From NCBI RefSeq assembly GCF_023101665.1, contig NZ_CP082161.1, positions 7,192,001-7,256,000 on the forward strand: a stretch of 64,000 nt of DNA, written 5' to 3'. Positions 63,808 to 64,000 of this stretch are shown here, in pieces. Position 1 is the stretch's first letter, and each line of letters opens with the position of its first letter. This stretch comes from Bradyrhizobium sp. 195. Its GTDB lineage: Bacteria; Pseudomonadota; Alphaproteobacteria; Rhizobiales; Xanthobacteraceae. Position numbers and translations under genes: made by a program. The notes under the pieces were generated by a model. That model was not told where the DNA came from and ran no database searches. It saw only the letters and a program-made list of their open reading frames with translations.

Positions 63808-64000
63808 CTAAACCGCCGTCGCCTTGGCGAACTCCACGTAGATCTCGCGCAGGCGCGTGGCCATCGGGCCGGGCTTGCCGTCGCCGATCTTCTTGCCGTC
63901 GATCGCAACCACCGGCTGGACGAACAGCGACGCCGAGGTCGCAAAGGCCTCCTTGGCAGCCAGCGCCTCAGCGACCGTGAACGAGCGCTCCTCGACGCGA
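63808..64000 (-). CDS. D-amino-acid aminotransferase, C-terminal part (5' end outside window)
   Basis: The 63 codons before the stop at 63808 read RVEERSFTVAEALAAKEAF, then SASLFVQPVVAIDGKKIGDGKPGP and RLREIYVEF. This matches the C-terminus of class IV PLP aminotransferases of the D-alanine transaminase (Dat) type. It would interconvert D-amino acids and 2-oxoacids. The catalytic lysine lies outside the window, so the assignment is by C-terminus only. Confidence 0.8.
   Translation of the reverse strand, partial: RVEERSFTVAEALAAKEAFATSASLFVQPVVAIDGKKIGDGKPGPMATRLREIYVEFAKATAV

Overview
The window looks like a chromosomal segment of a Bradyrhizobium-type alphaproteobacterium (Nitrobacteraceae). 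It is GC-rich with strong GC3 bias. Its gene content is typical of that group: a CIRCE-controlled groESL operon, an LctP-type permease, the glcDEF glycolate oxidase operon, a histone H1-like Lys/Ala protein, Bug-type and Tat-type binding proteins, and many dispersed palindromic repeats of kinds I associate with bradyrhizobial genomes. This is judged by reading and not by a database search. No tRNA, rRNA, CRISPR array, integrase or prophage gene was seen, so the segment appears to be core or near-core chromosome with small mobile repeats.

Layout. 0-4.3 kb: a lipoprotein cut by the window edge, then CIRCE-groES-groEL and an exported protein. 4.3-10.6 kb: a small exported protein, an LctP-family permease, a YddA/BacA-type ABC exporter, a TorF-like porin and the H1-like protein. 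10.6-15.5 kb: glcD-glcE-glcF, transcribed away from a c2-type cytochrome c, with a strong dyad between them. 15.4-16.5 kb: about 1.1 kb of non-coding repeats. 16.5-27.9 kb: mixed single genes (hydrolase, TPR protein, rpmJ, amidohydrolase, HxlR regulator beside a broken SDR gene, binding proteins, L-2-haloacid dehalogenase, YbaK deacylase, class III cyclase). 27.9-29.4 kb: a REP/RAYT transposase cluster with three miniature RAYT derivatives. 29.4-33.9 kb: LysR regulator diverging from SDR-pirin-wrbA, then an Lrp regulator diverging from an RBBP9-type hydrolase.

33.9-45.6 kb is a surface polysaccharide cluster. It holds a FemAB-like acyltransferase, an O-antigen ligase/polymerase-like membrane protein, three glycosyltransferases, a methyltransferase, a polysaccharide co-polymerase with a degenerate kinase domain, a WecG/TagA/CpsF glycosyltransferase and galE. 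Upstream regions in the cluster carry CtrA-like TTAA-N7-TTAA boxes. 46.1-50.2 kb encodes a five-GAF, GGDEF and EAL cyclic-di-GMP protein interrupted by a single-base frameshift. 50.5-53.8 kb is a compact catabolic operon (Ldh-family dehydrogenase, flavin monooxygenase, FAH hydrolase). Beyond it lie an Lrp regulator diverging from a fused indolepyruvate ferredoxin oxidoreductase, a DUF3616 protein, and a LysR regulator diverging from emrA-emrB-CMD. The window ends in the 3' part of a D-amino-acid aminotransferase gene.

The most unusual structures are the RAYT locus with in-frame internally deleted copies, a four-armed palindrome family whose arms change together between two distant copies, the five-GAF frameshift, and the CtrA-like boxes in the polysaccharide cluster. 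All functions are read from motifs; no search was run.
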